A stretch of 64,000 nucleotides of DNA from contig JAHQWH010000224.1 of NCBI GenBank assembly GCA_029856105.1, forward strand, positions 1 through 64,000. Reading direction: 5' to 3'. A model generated the notes under the pieces. That model made no database searches. It was given only the letters and a program-made list of their open reading frames with translations, and was not told the DNA's origin. Of this stretch, positions 46,130 through 55,232 are shown piece after piece. This DNA is from Promethearchaeia archaeon. GTDB taxonomy: Archaea; Asgardarchaeota; Lokiarchaeia; Sigyniarchaeales; SOKP01. A program made the translations under genes and the position numbers. Numbering within the stretch: position 1 is the stretch's first letter; every line of letters starts with the position of its first letter.

Positions 46130-47311
46130 CTAAAAATTAGTTAATTCGCCTTGATATTTTAATATTTCTGCATCGGATATATCTTTATCAACTTTAATTT
46201 GTTTATGGATTCCTAAATAAGCACAAGCTATTTTAGCTGCTGCAGCAATTTCAGCTTTTTTTAAGGTTAGAGAATATTCGTCAACAGGTTGTGCTTGATT
46301 GATATAGTATGATTTTCGATAATTTTTCTCACCTTGTACTGATTCATCTAAAAATGGGTCGTATTGAATTTTTTTTTCTTGTAATTCTGTAGCTCTTTCA
46401 GATTTCATCTTGTATAATAAAGAAGCCATTTTATCTGCCACATTGAAGGGTAATTGATTTTTTCCTATTATTCTAATGATGTTGTTTATGTCAAAATAAT
46501 TTAATGTGTCATACTTTGCTCTTATAAAGCATTTAAGGTTTTCAGAATTTTTTTGACACTCAATCTCAGTCCAATCGTGAATTGCCAATCTTCTTCGGAA
46601 AAAGATCAATTCCCAATCGATTCCTAACTCTTTTAAAAATTTAAATAATTTGTCGTCATTCGGTTTTCTCGATTCTATAATAATAAATAATTGTAGACCG
46701 TAGTATTTATGTTCTTCTTGTAGGAAGTATCCTCGCTGTTGCATTGACGCAAGGATTTTAACCTTTATAGAGTAAATATTATCAGAAACATCCCTTTTTT
46801 CACAGTTTAAGTAAATTACATTTCCTTCTTCGGTAATATATTCACTATCAAGAAAGCCTAAAATGCTATCATCGTTTTCTTCAATAAAATCCTTCAATCC
46901 ACTGAGAGTTGGTTTTACATCATACTTTGTTAAATCATTTTCTCTGATTGTAACGTAATCAGTATTACTTCCTCCAATTGCTAATTTAATAGATTTTAAT
47001 TTTAACTCTTTTTCCTCTCCAAACACATTTTTAAAAGCATCAATTAAAGGAAAAATTTCATTCTCTAAAATATTTAGATTAGCCATTGAACTTTCAAAAG
47101 GTTGCGGTGACTCAAGCAATTTGTTTAATACTGGCGCTTCTGAAGCATCGACTTCAATTTCATAATCTTTTGCTAAGTTCTTTCGAATAATACAAAAAGA
47201 CCTTCTTTTTTTATTGTATATGGAAAGAGAAGTACAATTGTCTATTACCGCTCGAAATTGTTCGTTGTACATATCATCAAAACTTTTCGATTTGAGCTTT
47301 CTTTTTCTCAT
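46130..47311 (-). CDS. Unknown soluble protein
   Basis: Not recognised. About 393 residues; very basic start (MRKRKLKSKSFDDMYNEQF), mixed alpha/beta body (YYGLQLFIIIESRKPNDDKLFKFLKELGIDWELIFFRRRLAIHDWTEIEC) and an Ala-rich helix near the end (LKKAEIAAAAKIACAYLGI). No signal peptide, membrane helix or metal motif. The body resembles an orphan archaeal protein. Start taken at ATG 47311 instead of the track's TTG. Neighbouring genes give no functional hint. Confidence 0.65.
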   Translation of the reverse strand: MRKRKLKSKSFDDMYNEQFRAVIDNCTSLSIYNKKRRSFCIIRKNLAKDYEIEVDASEAPVLNKLLESPQPFESSMANLNILENEIFPLIDAFKNVFGEEKELKLKSIKLAIGGSNTDYVTIRENDLTKYDVKPTLSGLKDFIEENDDSILGFLDSEYITEEGNVIYLNCEKRDVSDNIYSIKVKILASMQQRGYFLQEEHKYYGLQLFIIIESRKPNDDKLFKFLKELGIDWELIFFRRRLAIHDWTEIECQKNSENLKCFIRAKYDTLNYFDINNIIRIIGKNQLPFNVADKMASLLYKMKSERATELQEKKIQYDPFLDESVQGEKNYRKSYYINQAQPVDEYSLTLKKAEIAAAAKIACAYLGIHKQIKVDKDISDAEILKYQGELTNF

Positions 47312-47584
47312 GAATTTTACCAAAAAATATTCTATTGTTAAATTAATAAAAAAACAATTTTATAATTTTATGTATGAAAAGATATAATTGTCTTTTATTA
47401 ATATTACTCAATTAATAATCTTTTGATAACTTTTTGTTAAAAAATAACATAGATAGTTAGTTTACTATTACATTATCCGGTATTTAGAAATTTGTGGGAT
47501 CCTAATCTCTTAATTAAACAAAAATCAAGCAAAAGTTCTAAAAGCAGAGTAACAGAAGTAAATTCATTGAACTTAAATAAAAAT

Positions 47585-47764
47585 CTAATCTAATTCGTCC
47601 TCTAAGAAGTATTTACTTCCCTTTTTCTTATATATTATTGTTGAGCCAAAAGTATTTCGCATAGTATATTTGTCTCCTTCAACTTCTATTAATTCAATAG
47701 AATAAGACAACGCTCTATCTTTTAGTATTTCGTCGACAATTCTTTTTTCTTCAGCAGGGTCCAT
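47585..47764 (-). CDS. Small protein of 59 residues (absent from ORF track)
   Basis: Found by reading the minus strand between larger genes: MDPAEEKRIVDEILKDRALS, then SIELIEVEGDKYTMRNTFGS and an acidic end (FLEDELD). The sequence has an N-terminal helix followed by beta strands and looks protein-like for AT-rich DNA. No Shine-Dalgarno is evident. It is below the 60-residue cut-off of the track. Function unknown. Confidence 0.5.
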   Translation of the reverse strand: MDPAEEKRIVDEILKDRALSYSIELIEVEGDKYTMRNTFGSTIIYKKKGSKYFLEDELD

Positions 47765-47836
47765 AATATAGAAATATAATGCGGTTAAAAAAAAATTTTC
47801 TGTTTTCTTAAAATTATTTATTTAAATAAAAATTAC

Positions 47837-48319
47837 TTACAAGGACTCTTTTCCAGTCATCTCAATTATATTTAATCTCATTATACATATGTTATCATAT
47901 GCTTGTTCATTTTTAAGGAATCTTTTTTTTACTTTACCTGGATCTTCTTCTAAGTGATTTAGAATGATGTTAAATCCATATTTTTTTTCTTCCAAATCCT
48001 CTACAGTTGCCATTTTACCCCAGAATACGATAGAACGGTACTTATGAGAACAATCGTTCATTACATATCCTAGATCATCCACTATTGTGCCACACACGTT
48101 CGAATTTTCCCTTAAAAACTCAACCTTTAACCCTTCTTTAGCACTATGAAAGAATAAAGAATTCTGTTTTAAGTCAAAACCATAACTTAAGGTTACGATA
48201 TAAGGTTCGTTAGCTCTACACATTGAAATCGTCGCAAACTTTCCGTTTTTCAATATTTCAATTATTGTATTTTTATCCGTTACTTCCCTTTCTTTTTTTT
48301 TCATATGATATTTCGGCAT
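47837..48319 (-). CDS. Pyridoxamine-phosphate-oxidase-like flavin protein (NimA type)
   Basis: Split-barrel FMN-binding family that includes nitroimidazole reductase NimA. 160 residues: the start MPKYHMKKKEREV and then ILKNGKFATISMCRANEPYIVTLSYGFD..LFFHSAKEGLKVEFLREN are typical, with SIVFWGKM following. Members reduce or bind small molecules with FMN/F420; substrate not predictable. Divergent from the GT4 glycosyltransferase, sharing an AT-rich promoter region of about 260 bases. Confidence 0.82.
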   Translation of the reverse strand: MPKYHMKKKEREVTDKNTIIEILKNGKFATISMCRANEPYIVTLSYGFDLKQNSLFFHSAKEGLKVEFLRENSNVCGTIVDDLGYVMNDCSHKYRSIVFWGKMATVEDLEEKKYGFNIILNHLEEDPGKVKKRFLKNEQAYDNICIMRLNIIEMTGKESL

Positions 48320-48581
48320 ACATTTTTCTCACACTAAGATTTAAATCATTATATCCAAATAAGGATGCTTAAAAATTATGTAATAGTAGTAATTCCTCTG
48401 GATATTACTTTATTATTTAAAAAAATTATCTCAATCAAAAATTATACTGTATAAAACTAACGGTTTCAACGGTTTTATTAAGAAATCGTGAAAAATTTAA
48501 TAAAAACTTATGTTTAAAATATAAATAAACTTCTAGATAAACATACAACAGAATTAAAATATTTGTTTGTGGATAATAACC
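48320..48581. other. Divergent promoter region
   Basis: 262 AT-rich bases between divergent genes. A TATA-like aaatataaataaac lies about 55-65 bases before the glycosyltransferase ATG. Contains a short direct repeat (acggttt...acggttt). No ORF or RNA gene seen; the minus-strand ORF of the track here is antisense noise. Confidence 0.35.
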
Positions 48582-49829
48582 ATGGCTAAACAGGTACTTG
48601 ATATTGGCTTTTTCAGCACAATGTACAGTCAGATTAATGGTACTGCTCATGCTGTTCGATTTTTATCCGAAGCAATCGCAAAACTTGGTCATAATGTTCA
48701 TGTTTTTGCACCTCGAGTTCAAAATGGGTACAAAAAGCCGAAAACTTTACATTTTCACGAAATTGGGGGTGTAATGATTGCACCTAAAACGGGTTTTGTT
48801 CTAAGTGCCCCCATACATAAAATTTTTTTCTGTCAACACGATTATCTCGATATTTCCCACATCCATACGCATGCTGTTGTAGGATCCATGGCAATAAATT
48901 GGTCCAATTATTTAGGGATTCCAATGGTAGGAACTCATAATAGTCCTATGCAGTATTACACGGCTCAATATGTTCCGATCATTGGTAACCTCTTGACAAA
49001 AGGCGACCTTATTTGGAGATACGAACGCCATATAGTAGATAAATACGATTTTGTTCATGTCGCTACAAAATCCAAAAAAGATTTGTTAAGAGATTACAGA
49101 TTTAAAGAACCAATAGTTTGCATGACGAATGGTATTCACGATTCATATTTTACAAATTTGAAAGAAAATGGGATTCGTGAAAAATATAATTTAGAAGGTA
49201 AAAAGGTCCTTTTATATGCATCAAGGCTATCACCAGAAAAACACCCCATAGATATTATTAAAATATTTAAAGAAGTTCATAAAGCAATTCCTAACGCTCA
49301 CCTATTATTAGTTGGAAGCGATGGTCCATCAACTGACCACGTAAAAAGAATAATTAATAAGAAACAATATCGAGATTTCGTTTCGTATGCTGGTAGAATA
49401 CCCTTTCCAGATTTATTAAAATTATATGATACAGCAGATCTAACTTGCTTGTGGTCGTGGATTGAAGCTGAAGGGCTCGTCTTACTCGAAGCGATGGCTC
49501 AGGGAACACCCTGTGTTGGAGCTAATGCTTGTGGAATTAGTAATATAATTCGACATGGCAAAACGGGATATTTGGCAAATAATCTCGATCAATTTAAAGA
49601 TTATGTTATAAAGTTATTAAAAGATGACGATCTTAGGGCTGAATTTGGAAAAAATGCTCAAAAAGTAGCTCAAGATTATAGAGTAAGCAAAATCGCAAAA
49701 ACATGGATTAAGTTATACAATTTCACAATTAACGAACTCTATCCTTTACGATACAATAGAAAAGATAGGAAAACTCGTGTGGAGTTAGTAAAAGAATTTA
49801 TCCTACACTTACCAAATGCAACCTTTTAG
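48582..49829 (+). CDS. GT4-family glycosyltransferase
   Basis: Cytosolic or membrane-associated sugar transferase of the GT-B fold. N-terminal acceptor domain FSTMYSQINGTAHAVRFLSEAIAKLGHNVHVFAPR; C-terminal donor domain YASRLSPEKHPIDIIKIFKEV and the retaining E-x7-E signature EAEGLVLLEAMAQGTPCVG. Resembles transferases acting on diacylglycerol or polyprenol lipids, so it may build glycolipids or glycans. The ATG at 48582 gives the natural start; the track's TTG is five codons upstream. The 3' end overlaps the archaemetzincin gene by 4 bases in convergent orientation. Confidence 0.9.
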   Translation: MAKQVLDIGFFSTMYSQINGTAHAVRFLSEAIAKLGHNVHVFAPRVQNGYKKPKTLHFHEIGGVMIAPKTGFVLSAPIHKIFFCQHDYLDISHIHTHAVVGSMAINWSNYLGIPMVGTHNSPMQYYTAQYVPIIGNLLTKGDLIWRYERHIVDKYDFVHVATKSKKDLLRDYRFKEPIVCMTNGIHDSYFTNLKENGIREKYNLEGKKVLLYASRLSPEKHPIDIIKIFKEVHKAIPNAHLLLVGSDGPSTDHVKRIINKKQYRDFVSYAGRIPFPDLLKLYDTADLTCLWSWIEAEGLVLLEAMAQGTPCVGANACGISNIIRHGKTGYLANNLDQFKDYVIKLLKDDDLRAEFGKNAQKVAQDYRVSKIAKTWIKLYNFTINELYPLRYNRKDRKTRVELVKEFILHLPNATF

Positions 49830-50527
49830 ATGTTATCTCTCTCTCTAACTTTTTTAAGTTTTGATTTACATTTCTCACATAGATAAATAGATTTACTATC
49901 AATTTCTTTAATATTTTTAGAGAAGTGCATAACACAATAATCGTTAATACAATGGCCACAATCTAATATTAAATGTCCTATTTCATGAATTACTTCTTTA
50001 AAGATCCTCCTTTCCATCTTTTCCAATTTAAGATCCTCAAGATTAAACAAATCTATCAGGTTATGAGTAGACACTATAGCACTCATGTATTTAATATGTG
50101 CCTCTCCAAATAAAAACAATAACTTTTCATTACTACTAGAATAGATTGGTAAATTTGTCAATCCTAAACCAATATCTAATTTATATTCAAATTTTTTATC
50201 AACAATAATTTCATAAAATTTATTAGTTGGTTGGAGGAGGACCTTTTCTGAAGATTTATTTAATAAATTATGTTCCTCCTTTACCCTTAATTCAAATATT
50301 TCAGGGCGTATATTTACATTTTTTATAAACTGAATGCCATAAAAAAAAGAATCGAACGTTTGTTCCAAATGAAATCTCAACTTGTTTAACATAGAAGTTG
50401 ACACATTACCAATAAAGATAATTCCCAAATGACAAGGAAATATAATTTGTCTATTAGTAGATTGATTTATTGGTAATACTAGAGTGTGCTTATTTAAAAA
50501 ATCTTTACCATTTTGAAATTTTGACAT
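49826..50527 (-). CDS. amzA: Archaemetzincin-like zinc metalloprotease
   Basis: Metzincin-related protein. The catalytic zinc site HEIGHLILDCGH is followed by CINDYCVMHF and, 17 residues on, CEKC, matching the archaemetzincin layout HExxHxxGxxHC-x4-C-x-M...CxxC, except that the usual Gly after HExxH-xx is Leu. The additional Cys set binds a structural zinc. 233 residues; typical members are about 180. No signal peptide, so probably cytosolic. Substrates unknown in the family. Confidence 0.88.
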   Translation of the reverse strand: MSKFQNGKDFLNKHTLVLPINQSTNRQIIFPCHLGIIFIGNVSTSMLNKLRFHLEQTFDSFFYGIQFIKNVNIRPEIFELRVKEEHNLLNKSSEKVLLQPTNKFYEIIVDKKFEYKLDIGLGLTNLPIYSSSNEKLLFLFGEAHIKYMSAIVSTHNLIDLFNLEDLKLEKMERRIFKEVIHEIGHLILDCGHCINDYCVMHFSKNIKEIDSKSIYLCEKCKSKLKKVRERDNI

Positions 50528-50646
50528 AATAAAATTATTTTAACAAACGGATATACTCTTTTTTTATTCATAATTATTATCTATTTAAGTTATTAATAAT
50601 TTTATAAATTTAAATAATTATTATAAAAATCTTTCTTAATATCGTA

Positions 50647-51714
50647 ATGTCGGACAATCCTAAAACAATAAATCATCAAGACGATGACCAAAAAGACGCT
50701 CAAATAAATTTGAAAATCAACGGGGAGCAAAAAGAAGTAATAGAAAAGGATTTTGTATCTCACTTTATACCAACATACAGAATTAAATCTTTGTTATATC
50801 CCTTACCTATAATAATAGTTATTGTTTTTGCTGCTTTTTTAGCCTATCTCACATTTTTTGTTGCGGGTATTCAGATTGAAGAAAGCTACTTCCCTGAAGA
50901 CGAGTTTGGCGCCTTGGCCGTCGTATTAAATGGAGCTATTTTCACTATAGTAGCAGTAGTTTCAGCGTTTGTTATCGTCTTTTTTATAAAAAAATTTGGA
51001 ATAGGCGTTTTAAAATACATTTTTGGACTGAGTTTTGCTTTTATAAGTTTCTTTATGACTCTAATGTTTTCAGAGGTAATTATTTATTTAATCTTTGTTC
51101 AATTTCCCGAAACTACTTTTGTTTTGAAACTTTATTTTCTATTTATTAACGCCTACTTGCCAATAATGACGGCGTTTTTAGTCTTTCTACTACTTTACAA
51201 ATACTTTACTTCAAAATCAATTAATACAAAAAACTTAATCATTTTATACGTCAGCTTATTAATTAGTGCTTCGATGAGTATTATTTTGCCCTTTTGGAGC
51301 ACCTTAGCTATATTAATTGGCATCTCTCTTTGGGATATCTTTGGTGTTCTTTATAAACATGGGCCAATTAAAGCTATGATAGATATAACTTCCCAAAATG
51401 ACGATGAAATTAGCTTAACAAAAGCAGAAACAAAAGAAAAAATTAAGAGCGGTGAGATGATCTATGATACCTCCAAATTAGAGATTGGAATCGGAGATTT
51501 GGCTTTTTACAGTTTACTTACTTCAAGCGTCCTCCTTTATACAAACAATGTAATAATTATGATTTTAACCACAGTTGCAATTCTGATCGGAACAGGAATT
51601 ACAATATCGGGATTAAAAAGAAATAAAATTTTGCCTGGGCTACCCATTTCTATTTTCTTAGGCATAAGTACTTTTTTCCTGTCTCAGTTTGTAATAAATA
51701 TCTTTTTTATATGA
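50647..51714 (+). CDS. Presenilin-type intramembrane aspartyl protease
   Basis: GxGD protease of family A22, related to gamma-secretase presenilin. After a charged N-terminal 43 residues come about nine membrane helices. Catalytic motifs are close to eukaryotic presenilin: SLWDIFGVLYKHGPIKAM (Asp230 in TM6; presenilins have YDLxAVLxPxGPLR), EIGIGDLAFYSLLTSS (Asp284 in TM7; GxGDFIFYSxL), and PGLPISIFLG in TM9 (PAL motif with Ala to Gly). A charged loop lies between TM6 and TM7. Expected to cut membrane-protein stubs. The gene stands alone between archaemetzincin and a beta-oxidation gene. Confidence 0.9.
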   Translation: MSDNPKTINHQDDDQKDAQINLKINGEQKEVIEKDFVSHFIPTYRIKSLLYPLPIIIVIVFAAFLAYLTFFVAGIQIEESYFPEDEFGALAVVLNGAIFTIVAVVSAFVIVFFIKKFGIGVLKYIFGLSFAFISFFMTLMFSEVIIYLIFVQFPETTFVLKLYFLFINAYLPIMTAFLVFLLLYKYFTSKSINTKNLIILYVSLLISASMSIILPFWSTLAILIGISLWDIFGVLYKHGPIKAMIDITSQNDDEISLTKAETKEKIKSGEMIYDTSKLEIGIGDLAFYSLLTSSVLLYTNNVIIMILTTVAILIGTGITISGLKRNKILPGLPISIFLGISTFFLSQFVINIFFI

Positions 51715-51791
51715 TTTTCGATTTCTTATGTAATGTATTGATAAATAAGGTTCTTAATGTTAATTAAAAATTCTAAAAGTTGAAGGAAATA

Positions 51792-52982
51792 ATGGTTGAT
51801 TTAAGTCTTATTAAAATATTTACGGTTGTTGGTGCGGGAACCATGGGGCGAGAAATAGCCCAAGTTGCTTTACTGTCAGATATGTTTGACAAAGTCATTT
51901 TGAACGACATTAACGAATATTCTCTAAATAACGCGAAAAAATATATTAAACTTGGTATAGAAAAAATTGAATCTAAAGGAAAGCTAGGCCAGGGATTAAC
52001 CACGCTTTCTCTAATTAAAAAACTAATTATTGATAAAAATCTAATTAATTCTATTAGAGAAGCAGATTTTATCGTAGAAGCGATACCCGAAGTAATGGAA
52101 TTAAAGCAAGATTTATTCAGAGAACTAGGGCAACACGCGCCAAAACATGCGGTGTTAGCAACAAATACCTCAACGATGAGCATTTCTAAAATCGCCGAAG
52201 CGTCAGGCAGACCAGAACAAGTAATTGGAATGCATTTTTTTACGCCTATTCCGTTACTCCGATTAATTGAATTAATTAAAGGAGAAAAAACATCTCAAGA
52301 AGCGTTTAACTTGGGAGTAGCAATTGGTCAAAAGCTACCAGCGCTCAAAGGCAAAAGATATATCGCAAAAATAGAAAAGGAAAGTCCAGGCTTTATTGTA
52401 AACCGCTTAACCATTGCGACAACTCTCCTTTTTAACTGGATTTTAGATATGGCTACGGAAAAAGGAATACCTTACGAAAAATTTGACAATGATTTTGTAT
52501 CTTCCCCTGAATTAGGACCCTTAGCTAAATGGGATTACTTAGGTTTAGATGTTATTTGCGACGTTATGAATTATTTTGCGAAAATGATATCACCAGAATT
52601 CGCCCCCGGCAAAACGCTCACAAATCTTCTGAAAGCGGGAAATTTGGGGAGAAAATCGGGAAAAGGCATTTATGAGTGGTTTGAAGGAAAGCCAAAAATT
52701 AGCTTTCATGAAAAAGCAGGATTATTTAATCTAGAACACTATTTCGCAATTCAATTAAACGAAGGTTGTAGATTATTAGGGGAAAAGATTGTTTCTGGAT
52801 ATAAAGTAATTGACGACACTATGTTAGCTGGGATGGACATGCCCGGACCTTTTGGAGCTGGAAAAAAGAATTACGAAAAATGGTCTCAAATGTTAGATGA
52901 TCTTTCAGAATTTACTGGAATAACCTATTTTAAACCTTGCAACTTAATGAAATCTGGAAATTTTCTAAAAATGCGAAAATAA
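51792..52982 (+). CDS. 3-hydroxyacyl-CoA dehydrogenase
   Basis: NAD-dependent oxidation of 3-hydroxyacyl-CoA in beta-oxidation. N-terminal Rossmann domain IFTVVGAGTMGREIAQVA, the family segment ATNTSTMSISKIAEASGRPEQVIGMHFFTPIPLLRLIELI (catalytic His in MHFF), then two 3HCDH C-terminal helical domains (SPGFIVNRL...GLDVICDVM, and YFAIQLNEGCRLLGEKIV...PGPFGAGK). About 396 residues, so without a hydratase domain. The ATG at 51792 has aagga 5 bases upstream; the track starts four codons earlier at TTG. Confidence 0.93.
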   Translation: MVDLSLIKIFTVVGAGTMGREIAQVALLSDMFDKVILNDINEYSLNNAKKYIKLGIEKIESKGKLGQGLTTLSLIKKLIIDKNLINSIREADFIVEAIPEVMELKQDLFRELGQHAPKHAVLATNTSTMSISKIAEASGRPEQVIGMHFFTPIPLLRLIELIKGEKTSQEAFNLGVAIGQKLPALKGKRYIAKIEKESPGFIVNRLTIATTLLFNWILDMATEKGIPYEKFDNDFVSSPELGPLAKWDYLGLDVICDVMNYFAKMISPEFAPGKTLTNLLKAGNLGRKSGKGIYEWFEGKPKISFHEKAGLFNLEHYFAIQLNEGCRLLGEKIVSGYKVIDDTMLAGMDMPGPFGAGKKNYEKWSQMLDDLSEFTGITYFKPCNLMKSGNFLKMRK

Positions 52983-53101
52983 TTTGTTATAAAGCTATAA
53001 TTAAGATATCAAAATTTTTAGAAAATACTTTTTCAAGAATAAATATTAATTTATAACATATATTAATCTAAATTATCGATACAATTATTTCTTCATGAAA
53101 A

Positions 53102-53386
53102 ATGAATGAAAAAGATTCAGCTCCTAAAACGGGTTTCCATAAAATTATTGATTTTTTTAACAATAATCTTGAAAGGAATCATCCAATTGCAATCGCTGAA
53201 GTAGTTGAGAAAACCGGATTTTCGTGGAGCTTCGTGAAAAAAACACTTGCTAAAATAAAAGAAGAATACGATGGATTTCATTTTGAAAAATCAGGAAGCA
53301 CATGGATTATGTGGAAAGATCGAAATCATATAATAAAGAAATTGGACGAAACCTGTTCTCGATTTTTAAAAGATGATGAAAAGTAA
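53102..53386 (+). CDS. Small HTH protein
   Basis: 94 residues with one helix-turn-helix (PIAIAEVVEKTGFSWSFVKKTLAKI) and a short wing-like strand (FHFEKSGSTWIMW), ending in a charged helix. Probably a DNA-binding regulator; target unknown. It follows the 3-hydroxyacyl-CoA dehydrogenase gene by 119 bases on the same strand with a TATA-like stretch between them, so it may have its own promoter. Confidence 0.7.
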   Translation: MNEKDSAPKTGFHKIIDFFNNNLERNHPIAIAEVVEKTGFSWSFVKKTLAKIKEEYDGFHFEKSGSTWIMWKDRNHIIKKLDETCSRFLKDDEK

Positions 53387-53497
53387 TGCTAAATGGCTTG
53401 ATCGATTCTTCATCTCTTACACTTTCTAACCTTTTAACCTGAGATGTATAAAATACAGCAATCCGGGCAAATATTTTATTCTGTAAATTGCTAGAGC

Positions 53498-53875
53498 TTA
53501 CATAATTATGCTATTTACCGAATCTGGAGGATTAGGCGAAAAAAAAGACTGGATAAATTCAATGTCGAGTTCGTTAAATACTGTGGTGCTCTTACATGAA
53601 GCAATTAAGATCCCATAGTGTTTTAACGGTTGTATTAATATTGCCCCATCAGAACAATCAATTAGTATTCGTTTTAGATTGCCCGCTATTATTTCACCAA
53701 CAAATTGCCTTCCTATCCACCTTAGAGCAGCACATATCGCGGCGATAAGTGTACGATCGGTGTTTTTATCTACAAAAGAAGCAATTGGTAAGCCTTCGTT
53801 ACCCACAACTATGATTGCGCTAATTCCTATATTTTTCTTACACAAATTTTCTAGATATTCTTCTAGATTGGACAT
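53498..53875 (-). CDS. Roadblock/LC7 domain protein
   Basis: 125 residues making up a single roadblock fold: helix MSNLEEYLENLCKKNIGISAIIVV, strands GNEGLPIASFVDK, helix AAICAALRWIGRQFVGEI, strands KRILIDCSDGAILIQPLKHYGILIASCK. In eukaryotes such proteins scaffold or regulate GTPases (Ragulator, MglB-type). The window also holds a Rag-like GTPase with an attached roadblock domain and a Rab-like GTPase, which are possible partners. Not in an operon with either. Confidence 0.9.
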   Translation of the reverse strand: MSNLEEYLENLCKKNIGISAIIVVGNEGLPIASFVDKNTDRTLIAAICAALRWIGRQFVGEIIAGNLKRILIDCSDGAILIQPLKHYGILIASCKSTTVFNELDIEFIQSFFSPNPPDSVNSIIM

Positions 53876-54276
53876 TATAAATAAGCCCTCTGTTTTCGGC
53901 TAAAAATAATTTTAACAAGAAAATATTAGTAATCCCAAATATATATGTGTTTGCTTAGGGTGTAAAATAAAAATGTCGGAAATTTGTTTTAAGAGCAATT
54001 CAAACCTAACTCTCACCCTACCTCCTATACAAAGTAAGATTGATTTATTTTCAAAAAAAGTGCTATTAAATTGCTATAAAATGTATTTTTAATTATATGT
54101 TCTAATAATAAGTTTTCTTAAAAAACCAACATTATCAATTTTTAAACCTTAATTTAAACGGTCTTGGCCTTAGATAATAGAGAGTGTGAATATTCACACT
54201 AGCTTTATATTTTATGTTCCATTTTATAAAACAAATTTTTATCTATAAAAATATACATATTAAAGTGTCTAATTTA
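53876..54276. other. Divergent intergenic region
   Basis: About 400 bases between the roadblock gene and the FrhB-like gene. It includes a 7-base inverted repeat (tagggtg...caccct, about 53955-54019) of doubtful meaning and an 18-base palindrome near the plus-strand gene, listed separately. No ORF or structured RNA recognised. Confidence 0.4.
54183..54200. promoter_or_regulatory. Perfect 18-base palindrome upstream of FrhB-like gene
   Basis: agtgtgaatattcacact is fully self-complementary and is more GC-containing than its surroundings. It lies about 77 bases before the ATG at 54277. Size and symmetry fit an operator for a dimeric repressor; the regulator is unknown. Confidence 0.5.
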
Positions 54277-55215
54277 ATGAAGATTGAAAAATCAAGTCAA
54301 GAACTTGAAAATGAAGTAATTTATGCCGGTTTATGCATTCATTGCGGAAGTTGTAACGCGTTTTGCCCACATATGGATTTTAACGAAGAAACTGGACAAG
54401 CTTATGTCGTTGACGAATGTGCTGAGACTGTTGGTTTGTGCTATAATGCATGCCCACGAAGTTTCCTTCCTGTTTCCGAAATTGAAAGAAAAATGTTCGG
54501 TCAAAATCGCGTTGACTTAGCTGTTGGAGTATATAAAGATATAATTCAGGTTAAATCCAAAAATAAAGATGAGCTTTTGTATAATTTAGTTTCAGCCGCA
54601 TTTGACTCTGGAATTGTTAAACACTTTGTTTTGAGTAAACCTAAAAGCAAAAAACCACCCGTTGCTTTTCCTGTAGTTGTTGATAGCGCAAAGGATGCTA
54701 AACAATACATCCCTACCAACCCCAATCAAAACGCTGGGCCCTTAATCACGGGAATTGGAAGAGCTTATTTGGATAGAAAGAGAGATATAGGTATTATAGC
54801 GAATCCATGTCATCTTCAAGGTCTTGCAAAAATTTTAACGAGCGATTTTAACACGGGTGCTGAGCGTACTTCCCTAAAGATAGCCTTTGCCTGTTCTTCT
54901 GGTGGAATGGCGGGTTGTAAATATTGTACTGATTACTCTGGCGAGTTTTCTGATATTTCTTATAGTCCATGGGGCGCACCTAAAGGTTCTGGAGAATCGT
55001 TTTTGATTGTGAGAACTGATGTAGGTCAAAAAGTCGTAGATCACGCAATAAAGATGAAATTAATCGAAATTACAAATAAAGAGCCCGATCTTAGCGAAAT
55101 GAAAAAGTTCATAGATAAGAAGAGAAAGAAAAACTTCTTAAATTTGTTAGGTAGAGATTTAATTACTGCCAAATACTTGCATTTAAACATTGACGAATTC
55201 AAAGATATTCTCTAA
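54277..55215 (+). CDS. FrhB-like coenzyme F420 hydrogenase/dehydrogenase beta subunit
   Basis: Electron-input module that reduces or oxidises F420 through FAD and [4Fe-4S] clusters. N-terminal cluster CIHCGSCNAFCP, then DECAETVGLCYNACPR, and the FrhB core GVYKDIIQVKSK, NPCHLQGLAKILTS, FACSSGGMAGCKYCTDYSGEFSDISYSPWGAPKG. About 312 residues from the ATG at 54277 (MKIEKSSQELENEV); the track adds 21 residues upstream. Such proteins serve F420-hydrogenases, formate dehydrogenases and Fpo complexes; the partner is not next to it here. It could link F420 from Mtd to ferredoxin. Confidence 0.88.
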   Translation: MKIEKSSQELENEVIYAGLCIHCGSCNAFCPHMDFNEETGQAYVVDECAETVGLCYNACPRSFLPVSEIERKMFGQNRVDLAVGVYKDIIQVKSKNKDELLYNLVSAAFDSGIVKHFVLSKPKSKKPPVAFPVVVDSAKDAKQYIPTNPNQNAGPLITGIGRAYLDRKRDIGIIANPCHLQGLAKILTSDFNTGAERTSLKIAFACSSGGMAGCKYCTDYSGEFSDISYSPWGAPKGSGESFLIVRTDVGQKVVDHAIKMKLIEITNKEPDLSEMKKFIDKKRKKNFLNLLGRDLITAKYLHLNIDEFKDIL

Positions 55216-55232
55216 TAAAATTTTTGAAGTAG

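Noticed and set aside
48435-48650. 71-residue minus-strand ORF across the GT4 promoter and start
   Set aside because: Overlaps the start of a clear glycosyltransferase gene, has no family resemblance and no Shine-Dalgarno.
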